DNA of 64,000 nt from positions 1-64,000 of the forward strand of contig CAYXLR010000008.1 of the NCBI GenBank assembly GCA_964466035.1, written 5' to 3'. The translations under genes and the position numbers were made by a program. This document shows positions 25,907 to 34,210 of this stretch, piece after piece. Numbering within the stretch: position 1 is the first letter of the stretch; each line of letters opens with the position of its first letter. Source of the stretch: JANQEA01 sp964466035 (GTDB lineage Bacteria; Bipolaricaulota; Bipolaricaulia; UBA7950; UBA9294). The notes under the pieces are model-generated. The model made no database searches. It worked only from the letters and a program-made list of their open reading frames with translations, and was not told the DNA's origin.

Positions 25907-25946
25907 TTCAGGGAAGACGCACGACAAACGGGGACTCTCTTCTCGC

Positions 25947-26023
25947 TGGTCGGGACGCCCGGATTTGAACCGGGGACCTCTTGCGCCCCATGCAAGCACG
26001 CTACCAGGCTGCGCCACGTCCCG
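25947..26023 (-). tRNA. tRNA-Pro(GGG)
   Basis: A complete cloverleaf on the minus strand. The acceptor CGGGACG pairs with CGTCCCG, the anticodon stem is CTTGC/GCAAG and the loop ATGGGGC gives anticodon GGG. The T-arm is CCCGG/CCGGG with TTCAAAT, discriminator A, and CCA is encoded. A promoter TTGTCA-N17-TACCAT lies upstream at 26061-26033. Confidence 0.95.
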
Positions 26024-26092
26024 TTCCGTCTCATGGTATCCAGGGAATCGCGATCTGACAAACGAGCGACCTCCGCGCGGGAAGCCGCTCGC

Positions 26093-26329
26093 CTAGAGGC
26101 GGTCCGATCGGATCGAGTCGCGGATCAACCGTGGCGGGTGATACCGCCACGCGATCTCCTCGATTACGTCCTCCGGAAGGCCGTTCCGACGGAGCCGCCG
26201 CTCGAAGACGTATCGCGACCGTCGACGAGCATGCAGAAAACCGATCGCGAACCCGATCACCTGGCCGACGAGCCAGATGACGAGCATCGCGATCGAGAGT
26301 CCGATGATGATCCGAACGATGAGCTTCAG
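26093..26329 (-). CDS. Small single-TM membrane protein in ECF sigma operon
   Basis: An unrecognised small protein: one TM helix followed by a strongly basic cytoplasmic tail ('HARRRSRYVFERRLRRNG'). An ATG exists at 26287, but it cuts the hydrophobic helix and has no ribosome site. A CTG at 26329 overlaps the upstream stop as CTGA, restores the residues 'LKLIVRIIIGLSIA' and has GAGGAAGGG eight bases upstream, so CTG is preferred. It is last gene of the sigma/anti-sigma operon. Confidence 0.6.
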   Translation of the reverse strand: MKLIVRIIIGLSIAMLVIWLVGQVIGFAIGFLHARRRSRYVFERRLRRNGLPEDVIEEIAWRYHPPRLIRDSIRSDRL

Positions 26330-26637
26330 TCTTCGTCCCTTCCTCGGTGCGACTTGGCGAAGTCGCCGATGTTCATGTTCAGCCCGCCCTTGCCGCCGAG
26401 AATCTCCCGCAGGTTGATGACGTAGCCTCGGGCCATGTCCAGCGCTTCCTCCTTCGGAATTCCCGCATCGACGAGCTTCTTGTAGAACGTCGACACGGCG
26501 TCGGCCATGTTCTCCGCCGCCTCCTTGGAGTAGAGCACGTTCCTCAGCCCCTTGAGCAGTCCGGGAACCTGATCCGAGACCATTTCGAGGAGTTCGCGCA
26601 GATCCTCCACGCTCCGGATGAAATCATCGCCGCTCAT
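26326..26637 (-). CDS. Hypothetical helical protein in ECF sigma operon
   Basis: A 103-residue soluble, mostly helical protein: 'SVEDLRELLEMVSDQVPGLL', 'AAENMADAVSTFYKKLVDAG', 'KEEALDMARGYVINLREILG'. It has a charged C-terminus and no known domain. The start ATG 26637 overlaps the anti-sigma gene by 14 nt. It could be a partner of the anti-sigma factor or the small membrane protein that follows. Confidence 0.7.
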   Translation of the reverse strand: MSGDDFIRSVEDLRELLEMVSDQVPGLLKGLRNVLYSKEAAENMADAVSTFYKKLVDAGIPKEEALDMARGYVINLREILGGKGGLNMNIGDFAKSHRGRDED

Positions 26638-27013
26638 TCGTCTCCTCCTTTCTCGCTGTGTTGAACAGGCGGATCCTCCGCCCCATGACATTCAAGTCCC
26701 CTCGTATCGGGATGTTTCGATTCCGCAGGCTGGCGCCGAGTGAGAAGCCGAGGTAGAACGACCCCACGTCGAGTTGGGCCAGCCTCCGCCCGAGCACCCG
26801 GTGCACCACGCGGTCGCGCAGTCGGCCCGACGGGCCGGGCGCCTCCTCGACGACCGCACGCACGTCAAGACGGAGCTGCATCGTCGTCACCAGGTCGTCG
26901 CGACATCGGTCGCACCCGCTCAGGTGCTCGGCGACGGCTCGCTCCTCTTCTCTGGAAAGCCCTCCCTCGATGTACCAAGGGATCAGCTCCTGGATCTCTG
27001 TGCATCGGCTCAT
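26624..27013 (-). CDS. Zinc-finger anti-sigma factor (ZAS-type, apparently soluble)
   Basis: A 129-residue protein with a zf-HC2 start: an early Cys ('MSRCTEIQELIPWYIEG') and 'AVAEHLSGCDRCRDDL', the H-x3-C-x2-C motif of ZAS anti-sigma factors. No convincing TM segment follows, unlike most membrane-bound family members, so it may sense a cytoplasmic signal such as redox. The start overlaps the sigma-factor stop by 4 nt. Confidence 0.85.
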   Translation of the reverse strand: MSRCTEIQELIPWYIEGGLSREEERAVAEHLSGCDRCRDDLVTTMQLRLDVRAVVEEAPGPSGRLRDRVVHRVLGRRLAQLDVGSFYLGFSLGASLRNRNIPIRGDLNVMGRRIRLFNTARKEETNERR

Positions 27014-27516
27014 GTCAGCGCCTCCGCAAGCCGCTTCTTCGCGTGGAACATCCGCGACTTCACCGTCCCGGGGGGAATGCCGAGGACCGAGGCGATCTCA
27101 CCGTAGGACAGTCCCTCGTAGAACGTCAGGAAGACGACCTCTCGGTGGTCGTCGGACAACCGCTCGAGCGCGCGCGCCACCCTCTCCTGCCGATGGATGC
27201 CGGGCGCGGGGTCCGGCTCGACGAGGGAGACGTTCGGCGTCCGCTCCGTACGGATCTCCTTACGGACCAAGCTGTACGCTTGGTTCCGCGCGATCCCGAA
27301 GATCCACGTCGAAACTTTCGAACGGCCGGCGAACTTCGAAGCTCCCTTCCACACGGCGATCATCGTCTCCTGTGCCACCTCTTCGGCGAGGTGCTCGCCT
27401 CGCAAGATCGTGTACGCGTACCGGTAGACGCGATCGGAGAAGCGGTCGTACAGCTGCCGGAAGGCGTCGTCGCTCCCATTCGCCACGTCTGCGATAAGCT
27501 CACGGTCGGAAGCCAC
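27010..27516 (-). CDS. RNA polymerase ECF sigma factor (RpoE-like)
   Basis: A 168-residue group 4 sigma factor. Region 2 has 'DDAFRQLYDRFSDRVYRYAY' and 'EVAQETMIAVWKGASKF..STWIFGIARN'. Region 4 has 'SYGEIASVLGIPPGTVKSRMFHAKKRL', a clear -35-binding helix-turn-helix. GTG 27516 follows GGGAGGT. It heads a four-gene operon with its anti-sigma factor. The target promoter motif is not evident. Confidence 0.95.
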   Translation of the reverse strand: MASDRELIADVANGSDDAFRQLYDRFSDRVYRYAYTILRGEHLAEEVAQETMIAVWKGASKFAGRSKVSTWIFGIARNQAYSLVRKEIRTERTPNVSLVEPDPAPGIHRQERVARALERLSDDHREVVFLTFYEGLSYGEIASVLGIPPGTVKSRMFHAKKRLAEALT

Positions 27517-27863
27517 CGCACCTCCCTACGGACACACATCGATCGCCTTCCTCACCGTCAGGAAGCGCCCGATTTCGCGGCTTGCTCGGTCTACGTCCCG
27601 TCCCCGAATCCGTGAAGTCCAGGGGGATCGGACGCCCGCCGGACACGCGCTCGTCCTCCGTCTCTCATCATACGTCAAGATCGCCAGATCGATGTCCGTC
27701 CGTCCGGTCTTCCTCACGTCGTCCACCTCCCCTCACCGGTATGTCGCCGGTTCTCGCATCGAGGTTCAACCCCGCGCGCACCGCGCAGGACAAGCAGTAA
27801 CGCGAGGGCCGCGTTCGTGGATCGATGGACAGCGAAGTCGACGCCGCACCGTGATCGCGGCGG
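27517..27863. other. 347-bp stretch without a convincing gene
   Basis: This separates the ECF operon from the TlpA-like gene. A TATGAT on the minus strand (27667-27672) is a possible -10 for the sigma operon, but its -35 is weak. No RNA gene or repeat is recognised. Confidence 0.5.
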
Positions 27864-28361
27864 CTACAACCAGGGGTCGAGCGCCTCGGAGGTCAGGCGC
27901 GTCGGATAGCCGGAGTAGCGGATGTATCCGGCCCGATCGATCAGGAACGTCCGCGGGATGCCGCCGACGCCGTACAGCTCCTTGACGGCCCGGGCTTCCT
28001 CGAGCGATCCCCAGAGGACGTTGTCGGTCGCGAACCCGTTCTCGACGAGATGATCGCGGGCTCGCTGCGCGCTCCTGTCGAGGCTGACGACGAGAAGGAC
28101 GACACCGCGGTCCGCGTACTCCCGCTGCAGCGCATGGAGCTCCGGGAACGTCTTCGTACACGGCTTGCACCACGTCGCCCAGAAATCGAGGATCACGACC
28201 TCTCCGCGATACTCGGCGAGCGACACGTCGACCCCGTCGAGGCTGCGGAGCGTGAACTCCGGGGCGAGCCTGGGACCGGTGTCCGCGCCCCCAAAGAAGA
28301 CGACCCCAGCGATCGTCGCACCGAACAGCGCAATGAGAATCCAGACGCCGACATCCTTCAC
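27864..28361 (-). CDS. TlpA/ResA-family thiol:disulfide oxidoreductase
   Basis: A 165-residue membrane-anchored thioredoxin-like protein with N-terminal TM helix (about 5-24), then the AhpC/TSA-type fold. The redox motif W-C-K-P-C sits in 'VILDFWATWCKPCTKTFPEL', and the cis-Pro loop is 'GGIPRTFLIDRAG'. It probably reduces extracytoplasmic disulfides. It is monocistronic, between the ECF operon and the RHH-like gene. Confidence 0.9.
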   Translation of the reverse strand: MKDVGVWILIALFGATIAGVVFFGGADTGPRLAPEFTLRSLDGVDVSLAEYRGEVVILDFWATWCKPCTKTFPELHALQREYADRGVVLLVVSLDRSAQRARDHLVENGFATDNVLWGSLEEARAVKELYGVGGIPRTFLIDRAGYIRYSGYPTRLTSEALDPWL

Positions 28362-28473
28362 GGCTCCCCCTCATCGATAGGATGGTTCAGTGTAACGCTC
28401 CGCGCGGTCTCCAACAACGCGGGATGGCAAGCCGGTGGTGGACGTACGACGCCTCGGAAAAGGGATCGGTTGA

Positions 28474-28674
28474 CTACTCCGCGAGCGACCTCGCCTCATC
28501 GGAGACGACCTGCCGGAGATGGCGAAACGCGCCGTGCTCGGCGATCTCGTTCATGACGTAGGTTCGGACGGCGCGGTTCAGTTCTTCGACGAGGGATCGC
28601 TCGTTCGCGGCCGCGATGACCGCCAGGGTTTCCAACATGACGGTGTCCAGCACCTTGCCGTCCTCAAGCGACAT
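28474..28674 (-). CDS. Small ribbon-helix-helix-like protein
   Basis: A 66-residue protein. A short beta segment ('GKVLDTVMLETLAVIAAANE') leads into 'SLVEELNRAVRTYVMNEI', matching the beta-alpha-alpha layout of RHH DNA-binding or antitoxin proteins, though no family member is named with certainty. ATG 28674 has GGGAGGGGA upstream. No toxin gene is adjacent. Its promoter contains a palindrome in the spacer, as expected for autoregulation. Confidence 0.6.
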   Translation of the reverse strand: MSLEDGKVLDTVMLETLAVIAAANERSLVEELNRAVRTYVMNEIAEHGAFRHLRQVVSDEARSLAE

Positions 28675-28708
28675 CCGGTCCCCTCCCTAAGCGGAACCCC
28701 CCGCGTAC

Positions 28709-28738
28709 TGAATACCGGAACTCGGCCGGTTCCGTCAA
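28709..28738 (-). promoter_or_regulatory. Promoter with spacer palindrome upstream of RHH-like gene
   Basis: On the minus strand: -35 TTGACG (28738-28733), 18-bp spacer, -10 TATTCA (28714-28709). The inverted repeat CGGAAC-N7-GTTCCG (28716-28734) fills the spacer. The rest of 28675-28993 holds no convincing gene. Confidence 0.6.
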
Positions 28739-28976
28739 GCGCCACCTGTCTCTCGCGTGATTCCCGTTGCGGACGACGCAAACCACCACGAACACGTTAT
28801 TGCAGCGCGTCGGTCTCGCCCGGTGCCATTCGCGGAAACCCCAATCGTAGCAGGTTTCGGCCTTCGAGCAGAACTTCGTCACCTCCCCAACCGTCCGTTG
28901 CCATGAGGTGACAGAGGAACGGATCGAGGGACGTGATAGCGATCGACTCCCCGTCGGGATCGCCTCTCGTACCCGG

Positions 28977-28982
28977 TATACT
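28977..28982 (+). promoter_or_regulatory. -10 element placed for a near-leaderless start
   Basis: TATACT ends 11 nt before ATG 28994. No ribosome site lies between them, and the -35 is weak. Transcription would begin within a few bases of the ATG. Confidence 0.55.
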
Positions 28983-28993
28983 ATCGGCCGACC

Positions 28994-30178
28994 ATGACGA
29001 CACGCGAAGAGCGAGGAGTGCCGGCGTTCGCGCGAGCGGCCGTCGAGGCCTGCCGAGACCTGACCGGCTTCGAGGCGACGGAGACGGTGGAGGCGGGGTC
29101 GATTCGCGCCGCCGCGCGGATCGCGTTCCATCGCCCCGATCGCCTCGCGGTGGAGTACCAAACCTATACCAGCCCCTTGCTCGAGCTGGAGGAGCGCCTG
29201 ACCGGGGACGTCGAGTACACGGCCGACGAGCTCATCGGGTTGTCCCTGCACACCGACGGAGAGCAGACCTGGATCTACGACGCGTCCACCGGCGTCTGCG
29301 TCGTCAAGGCGTCCCGCGCCCTGTTCGAACCGCTCGTCGAGACGCCCGTTCTCGGAGAGATCGACTACCTTCGGGACCTGCCCCACGACTACCTTCTCCG
29401 CGATCTCGGACCGGAGACGATCGACGACCGCGCTGCACGCGTCCTCTCGCTGAAGCCGAAGCGGCGGCACCGTACGCACGCGTTCAAGAGGATCACGTTC
29501 CTGGCGCGGAAAGCGACGGTCGCGTTCGATGACGAGACGCTGTTCCCGGTCCGTCTGCGCTTCTCTCCGGCGCCGGCTTCGCAGCTCCGTCGGCTGCTCG
29601 GACCCGACGGCGCCGTCACGGTCCGCTACAGCGACGTCCGCCTCGACCCCGACGCCCCCTCGCCGTTCGCCCCTCCCGAAGGGACGCGCGTCTTCCACGA
29701 GGATTGGCTCGCCACCAGCAAGCTCGCCGAACGCCTGCCGTTCCCCCTCTCGCTCGATCCGCTTCTCGAGGCCGGCTACGAGTCGATCGACGGCCACGCG
29801 CTCCTCACCGAGGACGCGGAGCACGAACGGGCGTACTGCGCCGCCACGTTCTTCCGCCGGGGAGAAGACGACGACCGGCCGACCGAACTCGCCACCCTGC
29901 GCGCCGGCAACTACCTGAATCGGGACATGGCCCGCCGGCGCGTCCTCACCGCCGAAGCCGGCGAGGAGCTGACGATCGGCGATCAGGCGGCGCGGTTCCT
30001 CGACCGCCGCACGCTGTGGGAGGAACACGCTTCCGGGATCGACCCTTCGCAGGCTCCGCGCGAGCTCTCGTGGGAGGCGGACGGCGTCTTCTGGTTCCTC
30101 ACCGGAGTGAACGTCGAACGACCGGCCCTCACGCAACTCGCCTCCGATCTGATCGGGAAGAGCGCACCGCGGCCGTAG
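28994..30178 (+). CDS. RseB/LolA-like protein with DUF4367-like C-terminus
   Basis: A 394-residue protein. The N-terminal half reads as a LolA/RseB-type convex sheet ('ARIAFHRPDRLAVEYQTYTS', 'SLHTDGEQTWIYDASTGVC'). The C-terminal end ('EELTIGDQAARFLDRRTLWE', 'GVFWFLTGVNV') resembles DUF4367. No signal peptide is visible, odd for this fold, which is normally extracytoplasmic. It may sense lipids or lipoproteins. It lies near the ECF sigma operon but on the other strand. Confidence 0.65.
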   Translation: MTTREERGVPAFARAAVEACRDLTGFEATETVEAGSIRAAARIAFHRPDRLAVEYQTYTSPLLELEERLTGDVEYTADELIGLSLHTDGEQTWIYDASTGVCVVKASRALFEPLVETPVLGEIDYLRDLPHDYLLRDLGPETIDDRAARVLSLKPKRRHRTHAFKRITFLARKATVAFDDETLFPVRLRFSPAPASQLRRLLGPDGAVTVRYSDVRLDPDAPSPFAPPEGTRVFHEDWLATSKLAERLPFPLSLDPLLEAGYESIDGHALLTEDAEHERAYCAATFFRRGEDDDRPTELATLRAGNYLNRDMARRRVLTAEAGEELTIGDQAARFLDRRTLWEEHASGIDPSQAPRELSWEADGVFWFLTGVNVERPALTQLASDLIGKSAPRP

Positions 30179-30249
30179 GGCGAGGCCCGGAGAGGCCGCG
30201 GACTCGCCGTCTTGACAGCCGAGAGGATCTCAAAGACCCTTTAGACGGA

Positions 30250-32262
30250 ATGGCCAAGGGACCGAAGCAGGAGATCGACCGCCTCCGGCGGGAGATCGAG
30301 CGCCACAACCACCTGTACTTCGTGCTCGACCGCCCGGAGATCTCGGACGCCGAGTACGACGCGCTCTTCCGACGTCTCGTCGAGCTCGAAGCGGAGCATC
30401 CCGACCTGGTGACGCCCGATTCGCCGACGCAGCGGGTCGGCTCCGCGCCGGCCGAAGGGTTCGCCACGGTCCGCCACTCGGTGCCGATGCTCAGCTTGGG
30501 AAACGCATTCGACGAGGACGGCCTGCGCGATTTCGACCGGCGAGTCCGGTCCATCCTCGACGTCGAAAGCATCCCCTACGTCGCCGAGCCGAAGCTCGAC
30601 GGCCTCTCGGTCGAGCTCGTCTACCGGAACGGCGCGTTCGTCCAGGGATCGACGCGCGGCGACGGCCGCAACGGGGAGGACGTTACCGCGAACCTTCGGA
30701 CGATCCCTTCGGTGCCGCTCCGCCTCCGAACGGACGACGGGCCGGCGCCGGATCTCATCGAGGTTCGCGGCGAGGTCTACGTCGAAAAGGCCGCGCTCCT
30801 CGACCTGAACGCCCGGCGGGAAGAGGAGGGCCTGTCGCCCTTCGCCAACCCGAGGAACCTCGCCGCCGGCTCGCTCCGCCAGCTCGACCCGCAGGTGACG
30901 GCTCAGCGCCCGTTGAAGATCTACTGCTACGACGTGGGTCGAACCGAGGGGATCGAGATCGAGTCGCAGACCGAGCTGCTGAGCAGGCTCCCGGCCCTCG
31001 GTCTTCGCGTCAACCCGTTGTACGAGGTCTGCTCCGGGATCGAACCGGCGATCGCGTTCTACCGCAAGCTGATGGAGGAACGGGAGGACCTTCCCTACGA
31101 GTCGGACGGGGTCGTCGTGAAGGTCGACGACTTCGCGGCGCGCCGGACCGCAGGCACCGTCAGCCGGAGTCCCCGCTGGGCGATCGCCGGGAAGTTCCCG
31201 GCGCAGCAGGGGATCACTCGGCTCGTCGACGTCGTCGTCTCCGTCGGACGCACCGGCGTCCTCACCCCCATCGCCGTCCTCGAAGCGGTTCGCGTCCACG
31301 GCGTCGAGATCACGAGCGCGACGCTTCACAACGAGGACGAGATCGAACGGAAGGGCGTCCTGATCGGCGATCGGGTCGTCGTGCAACGCGCCGGGGACGT
31401 CATTCCCCAGGTCGTTCGCCCCCTTCCGGAGAACCGGACGGGAAACGAACGTCCGTTCACCATGCCGAAGACCTGCCCGGCGTGCGGCTCGGACGTCGTC
31501 CGACTCGAAGGCGAGGTGGCGCATCGCTGCCTGAACGCCGCCTGCCCGGCGCGCTTCCAGCAGTCGATCCTCCACTTCGTCAGCAAGGGCGGACTCGACG
31601 TCGAGGGGCTCGGGTACAAGCTCGTCCGTCAGCTGGTGAAGAAAGAGGTCATCGGCTCGCTCGCCGACCTGTTCCGGCTCGACCGGGAGACGCTGATCGA
31701 TCTGGAGCGCCTCGGTCCGAAATCGGCCGACAATCTCCTGGCGGCGTTGGACGGGGCGAAGTCCGTCACGCTCAGCCGGCTCCTGTTCGCGCTCGGCATC
31801 CCGGAGGTCGGAGATCGAGCGGCGGAGATCCTCGCCGACGCGTTCGGCTCGCTCGATCGGATCATGAAGGCCGACGAGGAGACCCTCACCGCCCTCCCGG
31901 AGATCGGCCCGAAGACGGCCGAGGGGATCGTGGAGTTCTTCCGCAACGAGGCGAACCGGAAGACGATCTCGGAGCTCCTCGACGCCGGCCTGAAGATCGT
32001 TTCGCCGGCGGCGACGGCGCGCGGCGGCCCGCTCGCGGGAAAACGGTTCGTCTTCACCGGGGCCCTCTCCGCGATGACGCAAAGCGAGGCGGGGAAGCAC
32101 GTCAAGGCGCTCGGGGCCTCGGTCTCATCGACCGTCACCCGGACCATCGACTACGTCGTCGTCGGGGAGAACCCCGGAGCGAAGGCCGACAAGGCCCGAG
32201 ATCTCGGCGTGCCGGAGCTGTCGGAAGCCGAGTTCCTCTCCCTGCTCGAGCGACATGGCTGA
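30250..32262 (+). CDS. ligA: NAD-dependent DNA ligase LigA
   Basis: A 670-residue ligase of normal length: Ia domain (Tyr22-Tyr23 region), adenylation domain with nucleophile Lys115 in 'EPKLDGLS', OB fold, four-cysteine zinc finger (C-x2-C in 'KTCPACGSD' with C-x4-C in 'HRCLNAACP'), helix-hairpin-helix domain and BRCT domain (about 590-670). ATG 30250 gives the canonical N-terminus. It overlaps rlmN by 8 nt. Confidence 0.97.
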   Translation: MAKGPKQEIDRLRREIERHNHLYFVLDRPEISDAEYDALFRRLVELEAEHPDLVTPDSPTQRVGSAPAEGFATVRHSVPMLSLGNAFDEDGLRDFDRRVRSILDVESIPYVAEPKLDGLSVELVYRNGAFVQGSTRGDGRNGEDVTANLRTIPSVPLRLRTDDGPAPDLIEVRGEVYVEKAALLDLNARREEEGLSPFANPRNLAAGSLRQLDPQVTAQRPLKIYCYDVGRTEGIEIESQTELLSRLPALGLRVNPLYEVCSGIEPAIAFYRKLMEEREDLPYESDGVVVKVDDFAARRTAGTVSRSPRWAIAGKFPAQQGITRLVDVVVSVGRTGVLTPIAVLEAVRVHGVEITSATLHNEDEIERKGVLIGDRVVVQRAGDVIPQVVRPLPENRTGNERPFTMPKTCPACGSDVVRLEGEVAHRCLNAACPARFQQSILHFVSKGGLDVEGLGYKLVRQLVKKEVIGSLADLFRLDRETLIDLERLGPKSADNLLAALDGAKSVTLSRLLFALGIPEVGDRAAEILADAFGSLDRIMKADEETLTALPEIGPKTAEGIVEFFRNEANRKTISELLDAGLKIVSPAATARGGPLAGKRFVFTGALSAMTQSEAGKHVKALGASVSSTVTRTIDYVVVGENPGAKADKARDLGVPELSEAEFLSLLERHG

Positions 32263-33304
32263 GCCGACCCTTCTCGATCTCCCCTTCGACGCCCTCCGCG
32301 ACCGGTTGATCGAACTCGGACAGCCGGCGTATCGCGCCGAGCAGATCTGGCGGGCCGTCTACCGCGACCTGGCGGCCTCCTACGGCGAGATCACCACCCT
32401 ACCGTCCCGACTGCGAGACGAGCTGGAGGAACGGCTCCCCATCGGCCACCCGGCGGCCGAGGCCGAGCGGGAGAGCCCGGATCGCGGAACGCGAAAGACG
32501 CTGCTCCGCCTTTCGGACGGCGAGGCGATCGAGACGGTCGCGATGCGGTACGACGATCGGCGGACGGTCTGCGTCTCGACCCAGGTCGGCTGCGCGATGG
32601 GCTGCCGGATCTGCGCCACCGGGCGAGGCGGGCTCACCCGGGACCTCACGACCGGCGAGATCGTCGGCCAGGTCCTCCACGTCGCGCGGGACCTACGGCG
32701 AGCGGGGGAGCGCCTGACGAACGTCGTCTACATGGGAATGGGGGAGCCGTTCGCGAACTACGATGCCACCCTCGGCTCGATCCGGCGCCTCAACGACCCG
32801 CGGGGGTTCGGCCTCGGCGCGAGGTCGTTCACTGTCTCCACCGTCGGGGTCGTCCCGGGCATCGAGCGGTTCACCGACGAGCGCCTCCAGGTCAACCTGG
32901 CCGTCTCGCTCCACGCCGCCAACGACGAGCTGCGGACCCGTCTCCTCCCGATCAACCGGACCTACCCGCTCGGGCCGCTCCTCCGCGCCTGCCGGCGCTA
33001 CGTCGAACGGACGAATCGGCGGATCACGTTCGAGGTCGCGCTCATCGACGGGATCAACGACGCGCCGTCCCACGCCCGCGAGCTCGCCGACCTCCTCCGC
33101 GGGCTCCTCTGCCACGTGAACCTGATCCCGTTCAACCCGGTTCCCGGAACCGACTGGAAGCGGAGCCCGAACGCGCGGGTCGATCGGTTCTCGCGGGTTC
33201 TCGCGGAGCGCGGCGTCCCGGTGACGGTCCGCGTCCGTCGGGGGGTCGAGATTCAGGCCGGATGCGGCCAGCTTCGGGCGCGACGTTCCGACGACAACGG
33301 TTGA
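32255..33304 (+). CDS. rlmN: 23S rRNA A2503 / tRNA A37 C2-methyltransferase RlmN
   Basis: A 349-residue radical SAM methyltransferase. The cluster motif is C113-x3-C117-x2-C120 in 'VGCAMGCRICATGRGG', and 'YMGMGEPFANYD' follows. The C-terminal 'IQAGCGQL' carries the methyl-carrying cysteine. It differs from Cfr in retaining RlmN-type 'GxGEPxxNYD'. Translationally coupled to ligA. Confidence 0.96.
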   Translation: MAEPTLLDLPFDALRDRLIELGQPAYRAEQIWRAVYRDLAASYGEITTLPSRLRDELEERLPIGHPAAEAERESPDRGTRKTLLRLSDGEAIETVAMRYDDRRTVCVSTQVGCAMGCRICATGRGGLTRDLTTGEIVGQVLHVARDLRRAGERLTNVVYMGMGEPFANYDATLGSIRRLNDPRGFGLGARSFTVSTVGVVPGIERFTDERLQVNLAVSLHAANDELRTRLLPINRTYPLGPLLRACRRYVERTNRRITFEVALIDGINDAPSHARELADLLRGLLCHVNLIPFNPVPGTDWKRSPNARVDRFSRVLAERGVPVTVRVRRGVEIQAGCGQLRARRSDDNG

Positions 33305-33322
33305 ATCGGGATCGGCCGAAGC

Positions 33323-34192
33323 CTACTCGGTCAGCAGGCCTCGGTACGCCTCGAGCGCCTGTTCGCCCCACCGATCGGTGATGCTGCTCATCCCCTCTCG
33401 GACCAGCTGCCGGACGCGCTCTCGGCTGATCGCCATAATCCGGCCGACCTCGGCGAAGTTGTACGGACAGCCGTCCTCGATCCCGTAATGGAGGCGAATG
33501 GCGAACGCCTGGCGGGGGGGGATCCTGTCGAGGACCGCCTCCAGCTCCTCGCGGAACAGGAGGCGGAGCGCCTCGTGCTCGGGAGAGAGGCCGCTCTCGT
33601 CGACGATCCGCTCCTCCAGCGTCTCCTCGCCCTCCTCGCCGATGACCTGGTCGAGGGAGACGATCTCGTTGACCTGCGCCTCGATCTGGCGGAGACGATC
33701 GATCGAGATGCCGACCGCCTCGGTAATCTCCGCTTCCTCGATCACGCCCCCCTCGGCCATCGAGCGCATCTGCGCCAGCCGGCGGACGGCGCGGAAGAGG
33801 TAGTCGGGGATCCGGATTATCCGGGCGTGCTTGTTGATCGCGATCAGGATCGAGCGACGGATCCACCACGACGAATACGTGCTCAGGCGGTACCCGCGCT
33901 CCGGGTCGAACCGATCGATCGCCTCGATCAGGCCGATGTTCCCCTCCTGAATGAGATCGATCAGCGGAAGCCCCACGTCGGTGTACTCCTGCGCGATCTT
34001 CGCGACGAGCCGCAGGTTGCAAACGATCAGCCGATCCCTCGCGCCGTCGACGCCGGTCGCCATCTGCCTGGCCAAGCGCCGCTCGTCGTCGGCCGACAAC
34101 AGCGGGAACCGCCCGATCTCGCGGAAGTAGATGTCCAGGAGCGAAGGAAGCCCCTGCCGCTGTTCCTGTGTGCGCAATCGCTCGCTCTCCAT
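33323..34192 (-). CDS. RNA polymerase sigma-70 family factor (group 2, SigA/RpoS-like)
   Basis: A 289-residue factor with regions 1.2 to 4. 'SLLDIYFREIGRFPLLSADD' (1.2), 'LIDLIQEGNIGLIEAIDRFD' with 'YRLSTYSSWWIRRSI' (2.2-2.4), region 3, and a region 4 HTH 'EVGRIMAISRERVRQLVREG'. It lacks the long N-terminal region 1.1, so it is an alternative primary-like factor. It is last gene in the lhr-pus10 run, 18 nt after pus10. Confidence 0.92.
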   Translation of the reverse strand: MESERLRTQEQRQGLPSLLDIYFREIGRFPLLSADDERRLARQMATGVDGARDRLIVCNLRLVAKIAQEYTDVGLPLIDLIQEGNIGLIEAIDRFDPERGYRLSTYSSWWIRRSILIAINKHARIIRIPDYLFRAVRRLAQMRSMAEGGVIEEAEITEAVGISIDRLRQIEAQVNEIVSLDQVIGEEGEETLEERIVDESGLSPEHEALRLLFREELEAVLDRIPPRQAFAIRLHYGIEDGCPYNFAEVGRIMAISRERVRQLVREGMSSITDRWGEQALEAYRGLLTE

Positions 34193-34210
34193 GATCGATC
34201 CGGCTCAACT

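Noticed and set aside
28797..29003. A 68-residue minus-strand open frame overlapping the 28994 promoter
   Set aside because: It has no ribosome site, covers the start and promoter of the divergent gene and matches no family I recognise.
30212..30245. TTGACA as a ligA promoter -35
   Set aside because: No acceptable -10 lies 16-18 bp downstream.
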